From Consotaella salsifontis (lineage in GTDB: Bacteria; Pseudomonadota; Alphaproteobacteria; Rhizobiales; Rhizobiaceae): a stretch of 64,000 nucleotides of DNA. The translations under genes were made by a program, and so were the position numbers. The notes beneath the pieces were generated by a model. The model saw only the letters and a list, made by a program, of their open reading frames with translations. It searched no databases and had not been told where the DNA came from. The stretch spans positions 57,154 through 121,153 of the forward strand of contig NZ_FUXL01000014.1 of the NCBI RefSeq assembly GCF_900167365.1, read 5' to 3'. Shown here piece after piece: positions 45,289 to 54,731 of this stretch (position 1 is the stretch's first letter; each line of letters opens with the position of its first letter).

Positions 45289-45975
45289 TTACTCCGCCGG
45301 GTCGATCCGGCCATGGCCGGCGAGGTCGCGCAGCCATTTGCGGTGGTGTTTCCACGCCCAGCCGCCGGTGACGGTGCCGCGCGTCATCGCCCGGAGCGTG
45401 CCCCGCGCCCAGATCGCCGCATAGACGTGGACGATGAAGACGCAGATCATCAGCACCGCCGCGATCGAGTGGATCAGGATGGCGATGCGCTTGGTCGGGA
45501 TCGCCGTCGCGGTGGCGAAGTACTGATCCCACATGATGACGCCGGTGACGATCGACACCACGATCAGCGCGGCCATCGCCCAGAAGACGACCTTCTGGCC
45601 AAGATTGTACTTGCCGAGCTCCGGCAGCTTGTCCTCGTTGCCGGCGAGGAAATCCTTGGCGTGGGCGGCCCAGACGAAATCCACCTTGCGCGGAATGTTC
45701 GCCCGCCAGAGCTGGAAAAAGAAGATGTAGAAGCTGACGAACAGGACGACGCCGATCCACGGGTGAATCCAGCGCGTGTTCTGGCCGCCGCCGAACAGCC
45801 CGGTGAGGAAGAACAGCGAGGGGTGGAAGAGCGCGAGGCCCGATAGCGCCAGGAGGATCAGGCTGGTGGCCGTGATCCAATGGTTGATGCGCTTGGGTGT
45901 CGTGTAGCGCGACACGATCACCGGATCGCCGGGATGAATGGCATCGCCGCGCTGGATATCGGACGAAGAAGCCAT
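45289..45975 (-). CDS. fdoI: formate dehydrogenase, cytochrome b556 gamma subunit
   Basis: A 228-residue membrane subunit starting at ATG 45975, whose first base overlaps the stop of fdoH (TGATG). It has four hydrophobic helices, haem-ligand histidines in RINHWITATSLILLALSG, IHPWIGVVLF, ILIHSIAAVLMI and IVHVYAAIWARG, and a basic cytoplasmic loop. It binds two b haems and passes electrons from the FeS subunit to quinone. The length is typical. Confidence 0.93.
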   Translation of the reverse strand: MASSSDIQRGDAIHPGDPVIVSRYTTPKRINHWITATSLILLALSGLALFHPSLFFLTGLFGGGQNTRWIHPWIGVVLFVSFYIFFFQLWRANIPRKVDFVWAAHAKDFLAGNEDKLPELGKYNLGQKVVFWAMAALIVVSIVTGVIMWDQYFATATAIPTKRIAILIHSIAAVLMICVFIVHVYAAIWARGTLRAMTRGTVTGGWAWKHHRKWLRDLAGHGRIDPAE

Positions 45976-46946
45976 CACACGCCCTCCCCGTTTTTCGGCG
46001 CCTCTTCCACCAGCGCCTCGGCGTGCTCCTCGTCCTCCCGCTTCACCGTCGAGGGCTTGGCGATGAGCCCGTGAAGCGCGGCGCCCGCCGCCATGATGCC
46101 CATGGCCGCGAGGCCGACATATTTGACCGCGCCTTTCCAGGTCTCGACCACCGGCGAAATCTCCGGCCGGTCGGGAAGGTCGGAATAGATGTGCGGCTTG
46201 TCGGCGTGGTGGAGCACGTACATGACGTGGGTGCCGCCGACGCCGGCCGGATCATACAGTCCGGCGTTCTCGTAGCCGCGCGACTTCAGGTCCTCGATGC
46301 GCTCCTCGGCATGGGCCTTCATGTCCTCCTTGGAGCCAAAGACGATGGCCTGGGTCGGGCATGCCTTGGCGCAGGCCGGCCCCTGGCCGACGGCGACGCG
46401 GTCCGAGCACAGGGTGCATTTGTAGACCGTGTGGTCGGCCTTGGAGAGCCGCGGAATGTTGAACGGGCAGCCCTTGATGCAATAGCCGCAGCCGATGCAG
46501 TTCTCGTGGATGAAATCCACGATGCCGTTGGAATACTGGACGATCGCGCCCGGCGAGGGGCAGGCCTTGAGACAGCCAGGGTCCTCGCAGTGCATGCAGC
46601 CGTCCTTGCGGATCAGCCATTCGAGATCGTCGGTCTCCGGGTTCACCCATTCGCTGAAGCGCATCAGGGTGAACATGTTGGGGTTGAGATCGCCGGGGTT
46701 CTCGTAGACGCCGACATTCTCGCCGACGCCGGGATCGGTGTCGTTCCACTCGACGCAGGCCGACTGGCAGGCCTTGCAGCCGATGCATTTCGACACGTCG
46801 ATGAGCTTGGCGACCTCGGTGAGCTGCCGCTCGGGCGGCGGCAGGTCGAGGGTCGCCGAGCGGCGCTTCAGGTCCCTCGGGCCAAGATCGGCCGAAACCG
46901 GCTGCACCGGCGGGTTGGAGACGGCGGTGATGGGGCTGTTGCTCAT
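45975..46946 (-). CDS. fdoH: formate dehydrogenase, iron-sulfur beta subunit
   Basis: A 323-residue FeS protein with four cysteine clusters: [35 protein letters not shown] and [20 protein letters not shown], enough for four [4Fe-4S] centres. A C-terminal helix ([16 protein letters not shown]) anchors it in the membrane. It lies between the catalytic and b-haem subunits and overlaps fdoG by four bases. Confidence 0.94.
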   Translation of the reverse strand: MSNSPITAVSNPPVQPVSADLGPRDLKRRSATLDLPPPERQLTEVAKLIDVSKCIGCKACQSACVEWNDTDPGVGENVGVYENPGDLNPNMFTLMRFSEWVNPETDDLEWLIRKDGCMHCEDPGCLKACPSPGAIVQYSNGIVDFIHENCIGCGYCIKGCPFNIPRLSKADHTVYKCTLCSDRVAVGQGPACAKACPTQAIVFGSKEDMKAHAEERIEDLKSRGYENAGLYDPAGVGGTHVMYVLHHADKPHIYSDLPDRPEISPVVETWKGAVKYVGLAAMGIMAAGAALHGLIAKPSTVKREDEEHAEALVEEAPKNGEGV

Positions 46947-49900
46947 GCGCTCGCCTCCTCAGGCCCGCTCGACGGCTCGATATTGACGAGGAACGCCTTG
47001 GACTCGGGCGTCTCGATATTGGCGTCGCCGACGAACGGCGTCAGCGAGTTGGGGCCGAAGCCCTTCTTCGCCGCGCCGGTGAAGCCCCAGTGGAGCGGAA
47101 TGCCGACGACATGGACCGTCTTGCCGTCGCAGACGAGCGGACGGATGCGCTTCGTGACCACGGCTTTCGCCTTGACCGAGCCGCGCTTGGACCAGACGCG
47201 GACCCAGCCGCCCTTTTCGATCCCCTTCTCCTTGGCGAGCTCCTCGGAAATCTCGACGAAGAATTCCGGCTGGAGCGCCGCGTTCACCCGGTTGTGCTTG
47301 GTCCAGTAGTGGAAGTGCTCGGTGAGGCGGTAGGAGGTGCCCACATAGGGGAACTCCGCGCTGGTGCCGAACTCCTCGGCATCCGTGACGAAGACGCGCG
47401 ACACCGGATTGCCGACCATCTTCGGGTTCATGACGTTGGGGATCGGCGCCTCGAAAGGCTCCATATGCGCGGGGAACGGCCCGTCGCGCATCATGCCCCG
47501 GGTGAAGAGGCGCGAGACGCCCTCCTGGTTCATGATGAAGGGGCCGACCTCCTCGGGCTTGGCGGTCGGAGAGATGTCCGGCACGTCGTAGCCCGTCCAC
47601 TTCTCGCCGTTCCACTCGATGATCTTGCGGGTGGGGTCCCACGGCTTGCCGGAAAGATCCGCCGAGGCGCGGTTGTAGAGCGTGCGGCGGTTGACCGGCC
47701 AGGCAAAGGTCCAGCCGAGATAGGCGCCGGTCTCGTCGGGATCGTGATTGTCCCGGCGAGCCATGTTGTTGCCCTGCTCGTTGAAGCAGCCGGAATAGAT
47801 CCAGCAGCCGCACATGGTGGAGCCGTCGTCCTTCAGCTGCGAGAAGTTCAGCACCTGCTTTCCGGCCGGCACGAGGACCTTGGTCGGATCGGCCGGGTCC
47901 ATCACGTCGGTGAGGGCCCGCCCGTTGATCTCGCGCGCCAGCTCTTCCGCCGTCGGCTCGTTCGGGTCCGCGTAATCCCAAGAAAGGTTCATCAGCGGAT
48001 CGGGGAAGGCGCCGCCCTCCTTGCGGTAGAGCTCGCGCATGCGCAGGAAGATCTGCGCCATGATCCAGGTGTCGTGCTGGGCCTCGCCTGGCGGCGTGCC
48101 GCCGGCCCAGTGCCACTGTAGCCAGCGTCCGGAATTGGTGAGCGAGCCCTCCTCCTCCGCAAAGCACGTGGTCGGCAGCTGGATGACCTCGGTCTCAATG
48201 CTTGCCGTGTCGACGTCGTTGTATTCGCCGTGGTTCTCCCAGAAGCGGGCGGTTTCGGTCTCCAGCGGGTCCATGGTGATCAGGAACTTCAGCTTGGACA
48301 GCGCCGCCGTCAGCTTCGCCCGGTTGGGGAAGGCGAGCAGCGGGTTGAAGCCCTGGCAGATGTAGCCGTTGACCTTGCCGTCATACATCAGCTCGAACAT
48401 GCGAAGCACATCGTAGGACGGCACGTCGAGCTTGGGCAGATAGTGGTAGTTCCAGTCGTTCTCGGCGGTGGCGCTATCGCCCCACATGGCCTTCTGGAAG
48501 CTCACCATGAACTTCCTGTAGTTCTGCCAGTAGCTCGTCTGGCCGGGCCTCAGCGGCTTGAACTGCCGGGTCTCCATGTATTTGGCGAAGTCCGGCTCCT
48601 TCTCGGTCGGCATGTTGAGATAGCCGGTGAGAAGGTGCGACATCAGCCCGAGGTCGGTCAGCCCCTGAATGTTGGAGTGGCCGCGAAGGGCGTTCATGCC
48701 GCCGCCGCGCATCCCGATATTGCCGAGGATGAGCTGGAGCATGGCCATGGCGCGGATGTTCTGCGAGCCGCTGGAGTGCTGCGTCCAGCCAAGCGCGTAC
48801 ATCGAGGTCATGACCTTGCCGGGCGCCGAACAGGTGGAGATCAGCTCGGCCACCTTCAGGAACTTCTCCTTGGGCGTGCCGCAGATGCGCTCGACCATCT
48901 CGGGGGTGTAGACCGAGACGTGCTCCTTCAGCAGGTTCCAGACGCAGCGCGGGTGCTGAAGGCTCGGATCGGTGACGGCAAAGCCGTCCTCGCCGATGAC
49001 ATAGTCCCAGCTCGTCCTGTCGTAGTCGCGCTTCTCCTCGTTATAGCCCGAGAACAGGCCATCCTGGTAGGCGAAGCCGTCCTTGACGATGAAGGAGGCG
49101 TTGGTGAAGTTCCGAAGGTACTCCCACTGCACCTTGCCGTTGGCCATGCAGTAATTGATCACGCCGGAAAGGAACGCGATGTCGGTTCCCGGACGGATCG
49201 GCGCGTAGAGGTCGGAGACCGACGCGGTGCGCGTATAGCGCGGGTCGACGACGATCAGCTTGGCGCCGCGATGCGCCTTTGCCTCCGTCACCCACTTGAA
49301 GCCGCAGGGATGCGCTTCCGCCGCGTTGCCGCCCATGACGACGACGAGGTCGGTGTTCTTGATATCGGTCCAGGCGTTGGTCATCGCGCCACGGCCAAAT
49401 GTCGGGCCCAAACTGGACACCGTGGGGCCGTGTCAGACGCGTGCCTGGTTGTCGAATCCTACAATTCCGAGGGTCTTGGCCACCTTGAAGGTCGCCCAGG
49501 CCGTTTCGTTGGTGGTGGCGGAGGCGGCCAGCATGCCGGTGCTGGTCCAGCGGTTGACCGGAACACCCGCCTCGTTGTGGGTCAGGAAGTTGGCGTCGCG
49601 ATCGTCCTTCATCAGCCGGGCGATGCGATCGAGCGCCTGATCCCAGCTGACGCGCTCGAAGCGGTCGGAGCCAGACTTCCGGATCATCGGGTATTTGAGG
49701 CGCGTCGCCGAATGGACGAAATCCTTCAGCGCCGCGCCCTTGGGGCAGAGCGTTCCGCGATTCGTCGGGTGGTCGACATCGCCCTCGATGTGAAGAATGT
49801 CGGCCTTTTCGCCCTTGGAGGCGTCTCCCTTGGCGTAGATGATGATGCCGCAGGCGACGGAGCAATAGGGACAGGTGTTGCGCACTTCAGTCGTGGCGGT

Positions 49901-50038
49901 CAGCTTGAACTGCCGGACATGCGCCACCGTCGCGGCCTCGGCCTCGCCGAAACCCATCGCTCCCAACGTCGTTCCCGCCGCACCCGCACCCGCCAGCTTC
50001 AAAAAGCCGCGGCGCGAGAGCTCAACGTTCATGCGCAC
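46943..50038 (-). CDS. fdoG: formate dehydrogenase alpha subunit, selenocysteine enzyme
   Basis: A single 1031-residue gene read through an in-frame TGA at 49435-49433 (codon 202), which encodes selenocysteine. The context [24 protein letters not shown] is the active site of FdnG/FdoG, with an intact frame on both sides. The N-terminus has a Tat signal ([16 protein letters not shown]), then the [4Fe-4S] ligands in CPYCSVACG and CPKG. The rest is a molybdopterin (or tungstopterin) oxidoreductase. It oxidises formate to CO2 in the periplasm and passes electrons to FdoH and FdoI. Start codons at 50038 and 50032 are both possible. The cell must have SelA, SelB, SelC and SelD; those genes are not in this window. 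Confidence 0.95.
49403..49435 (-). promoter_or_regulatory. selenocysteine insertion (SECIS) hairpin of fdoG
   Basis: Directly after the UGA the message can fold: GGCCC (49429-49425) pairs with GGGCC (49409-49405), with an ACGGUGUCCAGUU apical part. This is where bacterial SelB-binding hairpins sit. The G-U in the loop fits the known requirement only loosely, as expected for a divergent SECIS. Confidence 0.65.
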
Positions 50039-50120
50039 CTCCCCGAGAAGATCGACCTGACGTTGAGGGTAGATTAGAATCGTTGGTTGTCAATCGAGCT
50101 TTTGTCGGGCAACGACGCGC

Positions 50121-50144
50121 AAACCGTTTCGATCGTTACGGTTT
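50121..50144 (-). terminator. inverted repeat between nosX and fdoG
   Basis: Seven-base arms AAACCGT/ACGGTTT with a ten-base spacer, followed by T residues on either side. It may end the nos operon or act in the fdoG promoter, which must also lie in this 127-base gap. Confidence 0.35.
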
Positions 50145-50165
50145 TCCTCTCCTGATCGTCAGCCG

Positions 50166-51131
50166 TCAGACACGGATGTCCCGCCCTCTGGCGCGCAGGG
50201 CGGCGATCTCCTGCCCCGTCATCAGCGCCGCCGCCGTCGACAGCGCATCGGCGCGCGCGGCGCTGGCATCGACGACCGAGACGCGCGCAAAGGTCGGAGC
50301 GACGGCGCCCTTTCTCGGATGGAAGATATGGCCGACGCGTGCCGCGCCATCGAGGACCGTGCCGAGAGCCATGGACGTGGCGACCGTCTCGTCCGTCAGC
50401 CGCAGACGCTCGGCGATGCTCTCGTCGTCCGGGCCGCGCGACAGGCCGACGCGCCAGCCGCCGCCTTGCGGGCCGGCGCCGGCGGCGGTGATCTCGCCGA
50501 TGTCGAGGAGCATGTCGGAAAAGCCGCGCGCCTTCAAAAGCGCCGCCACGCGATCGGTGGCATAGCCTTGGGCGACGCCGTTGAGCGTGAGGGCCATTCC
50601 GGGCCGACGAAGTTCGACCGAACCGGCATCGAAGGCGACGTCATCGAGCCCGACCTTGGCGAGCGCGGCCTCGACCGCCGCGGGGGGCGGGCCAGCGGGA
50701 TCGGCGCCCAGTGTCGCGAAATGCTCGGCATAGGCGGCGAAGAGAGGCTGAACCGTCGGATCGAACAGGCCGCCCGTCTCGCGATGGATGGCGCGCGACA
50801 GCGAAAGCACCGCGAGAAGGTCCGGCGAGGGCGCGGCAAGGCGCCCTTCCCGGTTGAGGCGGCAGAGCTCGCTGTTTTGCCGATAGAGGCTGAAGATCGC
50901 CTCGATGCGGGAAATTTCGGCTTCCACGGCGGCAAAGGCCTCCCGCGCCACGCCTTCCGGCGCGCCGACAAGAACGATGGAGGCGTGGGCGCCCAGCGCC
51001 TGGCCCTGCCAACGGCGTATATCGGTCCGCGCCGGGGCAGCGCTCCACGGCATGGCCGCCGCCGCGGCGAAGGTCGCGCCGACGAAAAGCAGGCGGCGAC
51101 GGGTCAAGTTCGGGTGAGAGGTGTCTATCAT
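50166..51131 (-). CDS. nosX: NosX, ApbE-family FAD:protein FMN transferase
   Basis: A 321-residue Tat-exported protein starting at 51131, four bases after the nosL stop. The signal is NLTRRRLLFVGATFAAAA. ApbE marks are TGGLFDPTVQPL, LNGVAQGYATDRVA, LLDIGEI and SVVDASAARADALSTA. It attaches FMN covalently to the NosR flavoprotein domain. It is the last gene of the nos operon and typical of alphaproteobacterial clusters. Confidence 0.9.
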   Translation of the reverse strand: MIDTSHPNLTRRRLLFVGATFAAAAAMPWSAAPARTDIRRWQGQALGAHASIVLVGAPEGVAREAFAAVEAEISRIEAIFSLYRQNSELCRLNREGRLAAPSPDLLAVLSLSRAIHRETGGLFDPTVQPLFAAYAEHFATLGADPAGPPPAAVEAALAKVGLDDVAFDAGSVELRRPGMALTLNGVAQGYATDRVAALLKARGFSDMLLDIGEITAAGAGPQGGGWRVGLSRGPDDESIAERLRLTDETVATSMALGTVLDGAARVGHIFHPRKGAVAPTFARVSVVDASAARADALSTAAALMTGQEIAALRARGRDIRV

Positions 51132-51135
51132 GGCC

Positions 51136-51690
51136 TTACATCCCGGCTGGTTCGGCACCCGCGCCCGCATCCTCGGTTGCAGACGCATCGCGCGCCGAGC
51201 GCACATAGGCTTCGGGAATCTCGGTGAGCGTCACGATGCGCCCGCCCTTCTCCCTGACGAACGCCTCGGCATCCGGCTTCTCGGCGAAGGGGATCGCCTC
51301 GGGGGTTCCCATGCCGCCGCTTTGCCGGCTATCGATCACGAAGACGGCACTGTCGGCGTCGGTCCAGTTGTCCGCGCCAGGGTCTCCCCAGGATGGCGCC
51401 TTGGCCATGTCGGTGACGTAGACGGCGCGCACCTCGGCCTCGCGCTCCGGGTCGTGGAGATAGGCGACGGCATCGCTTACCTGGGAGAACCACAGCGGCT
51501 TCTCCATCCCGGCGAGGTGAATCTGCGCCTTGGGCCCGGCGTGATCGATGACGTCCATCTGGCAGTAATGGCCGACCGCCTCTTCGGTCATGGTGATGGG
51601 GACGGGCTTGGCGGCGCTCTCCTCGGAGCAGCCGGAAAGGGGACCGGCCAGCGCGGTCGCCAGCACCAGGGCGGCAAGAAGCTTCTTCAT
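51136..51690 (-). CDS. nosL: NosL copper-binding lipoprotein
   Basis: A 184-residue lipoprotein: the lipobox LSGCS is at about residues 18-22. CQMDVIDHAGPKAQIHL holds the Cys-X-Met copper site conserved in NosL, and AVYVTDMAKAPSW follows. It delivers Cu(I) to apo-NosZ in the periplasm. It overlaps nosY by four bases (ATGA). Confidence 0.92.
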   Translation of the reverse strand: MKKLLAALVLATALAGPLSGCSEESAAKPVPITMTEEAVGHYCQMDVIDHAGPKAQIHLAGMEKPLWFSQVSDAVAYLHDPEREAEVRAVYVTDMAKAPSWGDPGADNWTDADSAVFVIDSRQSGGMGTPEAIPFAEKPDAEAFVREKGGRIVTLTEIPEAYVRSARDASATEDAGAGAEPAGM

Positions 51691-52526
51691 GGACGCACCT
51701 TCTGAAAGCGCCAGAGCCCGGCGGCGATCATCGCCGCGAGCCAGGCGGCAAGCGCGGCGAGCGCCAGCGATGGCGGGAAAGGCAGGCTCCGCGCCAGGCC
51801 GTCGATGCCGGCGACGGGCGCCGAGCCTTCGAGCGCGGCGAGATTGTAGAGCCGGAAGGCGTCGCCCGGATTGGCGATCACCAGGGCGGGGAAGAGGCTC
51901 TTGGTGAAGAAGCCGCCGTCGTCGACGATGAGGCCGGCCAGAAGCGCCAGATCATAGAGGACGATCAGCACCAGCCAGATGCCGACGAGGAGCGCCGCCG
52001 CCGTGCCGACGCGCGCGGTCGAGGCCGAAACCAGGATGCCGATGGCGACGAACACCGCGCCTAGAAGCACACCCGTCGCGATCAGCCGCGCCCAGGCCAG
52101 AGCCCCATGGAGATCCGCGCCATGGACGGCGACGACCGCAAGGGCCGCGATGGAGTAGCCGACGACGATGGCGAGGGTCAGCACCGAGAGATGGCCAACG
52201 AACTTGCCGGTCAGCACCTCGAAGCGCCGAACCGGCGTCGCCAGCACCAGGGGCAGAGTGCTCCGCTCGACCTCGCCGGCGATCGTCTCGTAGGAAAGGA
52301 GCAGCGCGATCAGCGGGATAAGATAGACCGAGAGAGTGGCGAGACTCGCCGCCGTCAAAGTCAGCGCGCCGACCTTGCTGGCGCCGGCCGGTCCCGAGCC
52401 GAGAAAGGCAAGGGCGAGAGCGAAGAGCACCAGGATGAGGGTCGAGAGCGCCACCCATCGATTGCGGACGGACAGGCGGATTTCGATCGCCGTCACCGCC
52501 GCGATGCGGTTGAGCGTCGCTTTCAT
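51687..52526 (-). CDS. nosY: NosY, ABC permease for NosZ maturation
   Basis: A 279-residue membrane protein with six helices, starting with a cytoplasmic amphipathic section (VTAIEIRLSVRNRWVALS) usual in NosY. It forms the NosDFY complex with NosF and NosD that supplies sulfur for the CuZ cluster. It overlaps nosF by four bases. Confidence 0.92.
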   Translation of the reverse strand: MKATLNRIAAVTAIEIRLSVRNRWVALSTLILVLFALALAFLGSGPAGASKVGALTLTAASLATLSVYLIPLIALLLSYETIAGEVERSTLPLVLATPVRRFEVLTGKFVGHLSVLTLAIVVGYSIAALAVVAVHGADLHGALAWARLIATGVLLGAVFVAIGILVSASTARVGTAAALLVGIWLVLIVLYDLALLAGLIVDDGGFFTKSLFPALVIANPGDAFRLYNLAALEGSAPVAGIDGLARSLPFPPSLALAALAAWLAAMIAAGLWRFQKVRP

Positions 52527-53434
52527 GCCTCACCTCCCGCCGAATGGCCGCTGAAATGGCGATAGACGTCGTCGAGCCTCGGCGTGTCGATGTCGATATC
52601 GGCGACCACGTCGCCGAGCGCCGCGATGCGCGAGAGCACGGCCATCTTGTCGCCGGCCGCGCAGTCGAGCTCGACCGAGCGCCCGTTGAGGCGCCGGCCG
52701 CCGATCCTGGCGTGGAGCGCGCCGGCGTCCTCGGCGGCAGCCTTGACGCGCACGGTGACGGGAAGGGCCGCGGCGCGGGCGAGTTCGGCGAGCGAGCCCT
52801 CCGCCACCAGCCTGCCGCGGGACAGGATGGCGATGCGGTCGGTGCGCGCCTCCACCTCGGTCAGCGAGTGGGAGGAAAGGACGACGGCCGTGCCCTCCCC
52901 GGCCAGGCGATCGAGAATGGCATAGAAGTCGCCGCGCGAAATGGGGTCGAGACCGCTGGTCGGCTCGTCGAGAAGCAGCAGCTCGGGCCGGCCGATCAGC
53001 GCCTGGGCGAGGCCGAGGCGCTGGCGCATGCCCTTGGAATAGGTGCCGACGCGCCGGTTTGCCGCATCAGCGATGCCGACGGTTTCCAGGAGCGGCATCG
53101 CGCTTTTCGGCGTCTGGCCCTTGAGCCGCGCGAAATAGGCCAGCAGCTCAGCCCCCGTCAGCGCCTTGGGAAACGCGACCGACTCCGGCAGATAGCTCAC
53201 GGTGCGCCGCGCCTTGTCGGAGCCGGGAGCCGCGCCGGCAACCTCGACCTTGCCGGACGCGGGCGAAACGAAGCCGAGGACGGTGCGAAACAGCGTCGAC
53301 TTGCCGGCGCCGTTGTGGCCGAGCAGGGCGAAGCGCTCGCCAGGCCGCACCGCCAGCGACACCCGGTGGAGAGCCTTGAGGGAGCCGAAGGCGACGGAGA
53401 GTCCGGTGACGTCGAGAAGAGACGGATCGCTCAT
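52523..53434 (-). CDS. nosF: NosF, ABC ATPase
   Basis: A 303-residue ATPase: Walker A GHNGAGKS, signature YSKGMRQRLGLA, Walker B LLLLDEPTSGLDP and switch His in LSSHSL. It drives NosDFY. Overlaps of four bases with nosD and nosY show tight coupling. Confidence 0.93.
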   Translation of the reverse strand: MSDPSLLDVTGLSVAFGSLKALHRVSLAVRPGERFALLGHNGAGKSTLFRTVLGFVSPASGKVEVAGAAPGSDKARRTVSYLPESVAFPKALTGAELLAYFARLKGQTPKSAMPLLETVGIADAANRRVGTYSKGMRQRLGLAQALIGRPELLLLDEPTSGLDPISRGDFYAILDRLAGEGTAVVLSSHSLTEVEARTDRIAILSRGRLVAEGSLAELARAAALPVTVRVKAAAEDAGALHARIGGRRLNGRSVELDCAAGDKMAVLSRIAALGDVVADIDIDTPRLDDVYRHFSGHSAGGEA

Positions 53435-54717
53435 TTCAAGCCTGCCTCCTGCTGAAGGTCTCGCCGCGTCCCGGCCGCATCGGGCTTCACCAGCGGATGG
53501 GAATCCACCACTCCGCCCGGCAGAAGTCCCGGAAAGCGCGACTGCGACCAGCGGATGAGCTGCACAGCCGGCGAGCCGAGCAGTAGCTTAGCCATGGGCT
53601 GGTGCCAGGTGACGAGATCGATGGTGTCGTTGGGCCGGTACGGCGCATCGGCGATGCCGTCGCCGTCGATGTCGTAAGAGACATGATCGGACCAAAAATT
53701 GCCGCGCCCGTTCTCGCTCCATTCGAGCCAGCGGGTGCCGACGTTCTTCACCTGCGTCCGGTTGCCCAGGAAGGCGTTCTCCGCCACCACGTCGCGCTGC
53801 GAGCCGGCGGTGAAGTGGATGCCGATGTCACAGCCCTGGAAGAGATTGCCGACGATGCGCGTGTCGTTGACGTTGTAGACGAAGACGCACTTCTCGCCGC
53901 CGTCGCGCACCTCGTTGTGCCCGATCTCGGAGCGGTTGACGAAGTTCATGAAGATGCCGTGGCTGGCGTCGCTCTCCGAGACGTTGTCCTCGGCCTTCAC
54001 CCGGTTCGAATACATGAAGGCAAAGCCGATCTCGTTGCCCGTCGAGCGGTTGCCCGCGACCTCGATGTCGTTGGCGTACATCGAATGGAAGGCGAAGCGC
54101 AGATCGCTCATGCGGTTGCCGCGATAGACGGCATGGTGGGAGGTGGTGACGAAGATGCCGTCGCGCCCGCCGGAAATCTCGTTGTTCTCGGCGAGAAGCC
54201 CTGGCGCGTTCCAGACATAGATGCCGGCGCCGCGCTCGTTGCGGCGAAGGTCGGTGCGGTTGGAGACGCGGTTGCCGCTGAGGAGCGCATCCTTGCCGCC
54301 CTGAACGTCGATGCCGATGAGATTGCCCTCGACGGTATTGCCGATGATGCGGGCGCGCTCGGACGTCTTGTCGATGACGATCCCCGAGTCGAGATTGTCG
54401 AGGCGCTTGCCCGAGCCGGTGACGGTGAGCCCCTCCAGCCTCACGTCATCGGCGGAGATGGTGACGACCGACCCTTCGCCGTCGCCGACGATCCGCGCAC
54501 CCGTGCTGCCGATAAGGGCGAGCGGTCGATCGATCGTCACCTTGCCGGCGTGGTCGCCGGAACCGAGCCGGAGCGTGTCCCCCGGCGCAGCGTTCGCGAT
54601 GGCCGCCGCAAGCACTCCCACCCCCGGCGCCACCGCGGTCTCGGCGGCGGACGCCGGAGCCACCGGCGCGAGCGTCAGCGCGGCCGCCGTGGCAACAAGG
54701 ATGGGAGAAACCTGCAT
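53431..54717 (-). CDS. nosD: NosD, periplasmic NosZ maturation factor
   Basis: A 428-residue exported protein starting at ATG 54717, with signal peptide QVSPILVATAAALTLAPVAPASA. The body is a right-handed beta-helix made of CASH-type repeats rich in G-N and V-X-N patterns (NTVEGNLIGIDVQGG, NNEISGGRDGIFV). It receives sulfur species from NosFY and presents them to NosZ. It follows nosZ by 14 bases. Confidence 0.92.
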   Translation of the reverse strand: MQVSPILVATAAALTLAPVAPASAAETAVAPGVGVLAAAIANAAPGDTLRLGSGDHAGKVTIDRPLALIGSTGARIVGDGEGSVVTISADDVRLEGLTVTGSGKRLDNLDSGIVIDKTSERARIIGNTVEGNLIGIDVQGGKDALLSGNRVSNRTDLRRNERGAGIYVWNAPGLLAENNEISGGRDGIFVTTSHHAVYRGNRMSDLRFAFHSMYANDIEVAGNRSTGNEIGFAFMYSNRVKAEDNVSESDASHGIFMNFVNRSEIGHNEVRDGGEKCVFVYNVNDTRIVGNLFQGCDIGIHFTAGSQRDVVAENAFLGNRTQVKNVGTRWLEWSENGRGNFWSDHVSYDIDGDGIADAPYRPNDTIDLVTWHQPMAKLLLGSPAVQLIRWSQSRFPGLLPGGVVDSHPLVKPDAAGTRRDLQQEAGLK

Positions 54718-54731
54718 GGCCAGTTCCCGCC

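Noticed and set aside
49405..49440. A frameshift or nonsense mutation in fdoG
   Set aside because: The residues around TGA are those of the selenocysteine active site and the frame does not shift, so recoding explains it.
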